Positions 3,861-5,216 of a DNA stretch of 5,216 nt are shown piece by piece. Positions within the stretch are counted from its first letter, which is position 1, and every line of letters begins with the position of its first letter. Below the pieces are notes generated by a model that saw nothing but the letters and a program-made list of their open reading frames with translations, was not told the origin of the DNA and did not search any database. This DNA is from Microbacteriaceae bacterium. Its GTDB lineage: Bacteria > Actinomycetota > Actinomycetes > Actinomycetales > Microbacteriaceae. The position numbers and the translations under genes are program-made. The stretch is from contig JAODAU010000374.1 in NCBI GenBank assembly GCA_025463615.1, positions 1-5,216 of the forward strand, read 5' to 3'.

Positions 3861-5216
3861 GGCGACTGTGACGACCCCCGATACCCCCGCGCCCGACGCC
3901 ACCGGCCACACCGTCTGGGCGAGCAGCGTGGCCTCGCGCCTGGCCACGTTCCTGCGCACGGAGACGGGCAGCTCCGGCGTGCTGCTGGGCGGCATCGTGG
4001 TGGCGCTGGTCTGGGCGAACGTGAGCGAGGCATCCTACGACCTGGTCTGGTCGACGCCGCTGGTGATCCGCTTCGGCGACTTCGAGCTCGGCATGGACCT
4101 GCGCGGCTGGGTCGGCTCGGGCCTCATGACCCTGTTCTTCCTGGTGGTGGGCCTCGAGGCGCGGCGCGAGTTCGACCTCGGCGACCTGCGCGACCGTCGC
4201 CGGCTGGTGATCCCGTTCACCGCGGGGCTGGTCGGGATGCTCATCCCTGTGCTCATCTTCCTCGCCGTGCAGGCGGGCGGGCCGGGCGCGCACGGCTGGG
4301 GCATCGCGATGTCGACGGACACCGCGCTCGCCCTCGGCCTGCTGGCGCTCCTCGGGCGCAACCTGCCGGAGAGGCTGCGCGGCTTCGTGGTGACGCTCTT
4401 CATCGTGGATGACGTGGTCGCCCTGGTCGTGATCGCCGTCGTCTACAGCCACAACATCCAGCTGCTGCCGCTCGGCGTCGCGATCGTCGCGTTCGCCGCG
4501 TTCCCGATCCTGCTGCGCTGGCGGAAGGCGCCGAGCGCGCTCTACGTTCTGGCCGGGTTCGTCACCTGGGGCGCGCTGTTCTTCAGCGGCATCGACCCGC
4601 TCGTCGCCGGGCTCGCGATCGGGCTGGTGGCTCCCGCGTACTCGCCCGGGCGCGACAACCTGGAGGTGGCGGCCGGGCTGTTCCGGCAGTTCCGCGAGCA
4701 GCCGACGTCGCAGCTCGCGCGCACGGCCGGCGCGGGCCTGATCGGCACGATCTCGCCCAACGAGCGGCTGCAGACGCTGTACCACCCGTGGACCAGCTAC
4801 GTGATCGTGCCGCTGTTCGCGCTCGCGAACGCGGGCATCCACATCGACATGGGCTTCCTCGCCCGCGCCTACACGACGCCGATCACCCTCGGCGTGATCG
4901 TGGCCTACGTGGCGGGCAAGCCGGTCGCCGTGATCGGCACGACCTGGCTGATCACCCGGCTGAGCGGGCGGAAGTTCTCGCCGCCGGTCGGCTGGGCGTC
5001 GGTCGCGGGCAGCGGCACGATCGCGGGCGTCGGATTCACCGTCTCCGTGCTCATCGCCTCGCTCGCGTTCCACGGCGAGCAGCTGGCCGAGGCGAAGCTC
5101 GGCATCCTCACCGCCGCGATCCTCTCCGCGCTCATCACCTGGATCGTGTTCCGGGCCACGAACCTGCTGCCGCCGGCGCGGCGCGCGAAGGCGCTGCTCG
5201 GCGACACCGAGCGCCT
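3859..5216 (+). CDS. nhaA: Na+/H+ antiporter NhaA, 3' end outside the window
   Basis: The visible 452 codons encode NhaA, the inner-membrane antiporter that exports Na+ (or Li+) in exchange for protons, for pH and salt homeostasis. Key residues align with E. coli NhaA. The ion-binding pair Asp163-Asp164 corresponds to Asp184-Asp185 in FIVDDVVALVV. Asp133 corresponds to Asp154 in AMSTDTALALGLLALLG, and Lys300 to Lys354 in AGKPVAV. VVGLEARRE (96-104) and the late helix GVGFTVSVLIASLAF (390-404) are also typical. The transport domain ends near residue 436, the last helix being about 415-433. The frame remains open at the window edge, already 64 residues longer than the 388-residue E. coli protein. 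In many actinobacteria NhaA carries a C-terminal thioredoxin/DsbA-like domain, and the tail RRAKALLGDTER looks like such a linker (inference). Neither ATG 3859 nor GTG 3868 has a clear Shine-Dalgarno; GTG 3868 is a serious alternative. Confidence 0.95.
   Translation, partial: MATVTTPDTPAPDATGHTVWASSVASRLATFLRTETGSSGVLLGGIVVALVWANVSEASYDLVWSTPLVIRFGDFELGMDLRGWVGSGLMTLFFLVVGLEARREFDLGDLRDRRRLVIPFTAGLVGMLIPVLIFLAVQAGGPGAHGWGIAMSTDTALALGLLALLGRNLPERLRGFVVTLFIVDDVVALVVIAVVYSHNIQLLPLGVAIVAFAAFPILLRWRKAPSALYVLAGFVTWGALFFSGIDPLVAGLAIGLVAPAYSPGRDNLEVAAGLFRQFREQPTSQLARTAGAGLIGTISPNERLQTLYHPWTSYVIVPLFALANAGIHIDMGFLARAYTTPITLGVIVAYVAGKPVAVIGTTWLITRLSGRKFSPPVGWASVAGSGTIAGVGFTVSVLIASLAFHGEQLAEAKLGILTAAILSALITWIVFRATNLLPPARRAKALLGDTER

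Noticed and set aside
3760..5073. A long minus-strand open frame continuous with the membrane-protein gene, implying a ~647-residue protein
   Set aside because: The upstream two thirds is the antisense of nhaA, which has clear family motifs. The extra translation is low-complexity Arg/Asp/His/Glu-rich sequence. A well-placed Shine-Dalgarno marks the start at 3759.

Overview
This is a high-GC window (roughly 70% by eye) with strongly G/C-ending codons. Codon style, the presence of a DUF222/13E12-type HNH protein, and frequent GGATG/CATCC words all suggest an actinobacterium, most likely of the Microbacteriaceae. That taxonomic call is inference from style, not from a marker gene.

Layout. Six protein genes fill almost the whole window. 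(1) 1-249 (+) is the 3' end of an unrecognised, coiled-coil-like protein. (2) 304-825 (+) encodes a three-helix DUF805 membrane protein. (3) 827-1603 (-) encodes a classical short-chain dehydrogenase/reductase (SDR) with all catalytic motifs intact. It converges on the DUF805 gene so tightly that the two stop codons sit in one 7-bp palindrome, inside a hairpin that could terminate both transcripts. (4) 1711-3102 (+) encodes a full-length DUF222-HNH endonuclease-family protein, divergent from the SDR. (5) 3130-3759 (-) encodes a 209-residue membrane-anchored protein of unknown function, convergent with the HNH gene. (6) 3859 to the window end (+) is the start of nhaA, a Na+/H+ antiporter, divergent from gene 5 across about 100 bp. 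nhaA runs off the right edge with its antiporter domain already complete.

How the genes relate. Orientation alternates almost gene by gene, so apart from genes 1 and 2 there is no operon and no evident pathway. The intergenic regions are short and hold the control signals: two divergent promoter regions (1604-1710 and 3760-3858) and two convergent ends with hairpin potential (812-853 and 3107-3130). Two genes (HNH and nhaA) lack a normally spaced Shine-Dalgarno and have a -10-like hexamer at the distance expected for leaderless mRNA.

I found no tRNA, rRNA, CRISPR array, insertion sequence, or undescribed multi-gene system. The most interesting points are the possible C-terminal DsbA/thioredoxin extension of NhaA beyond the edge, the unknown protein paired divergently with nhaA, the two leaderless-type starts, and a strong excess of GGATG over GGACG.
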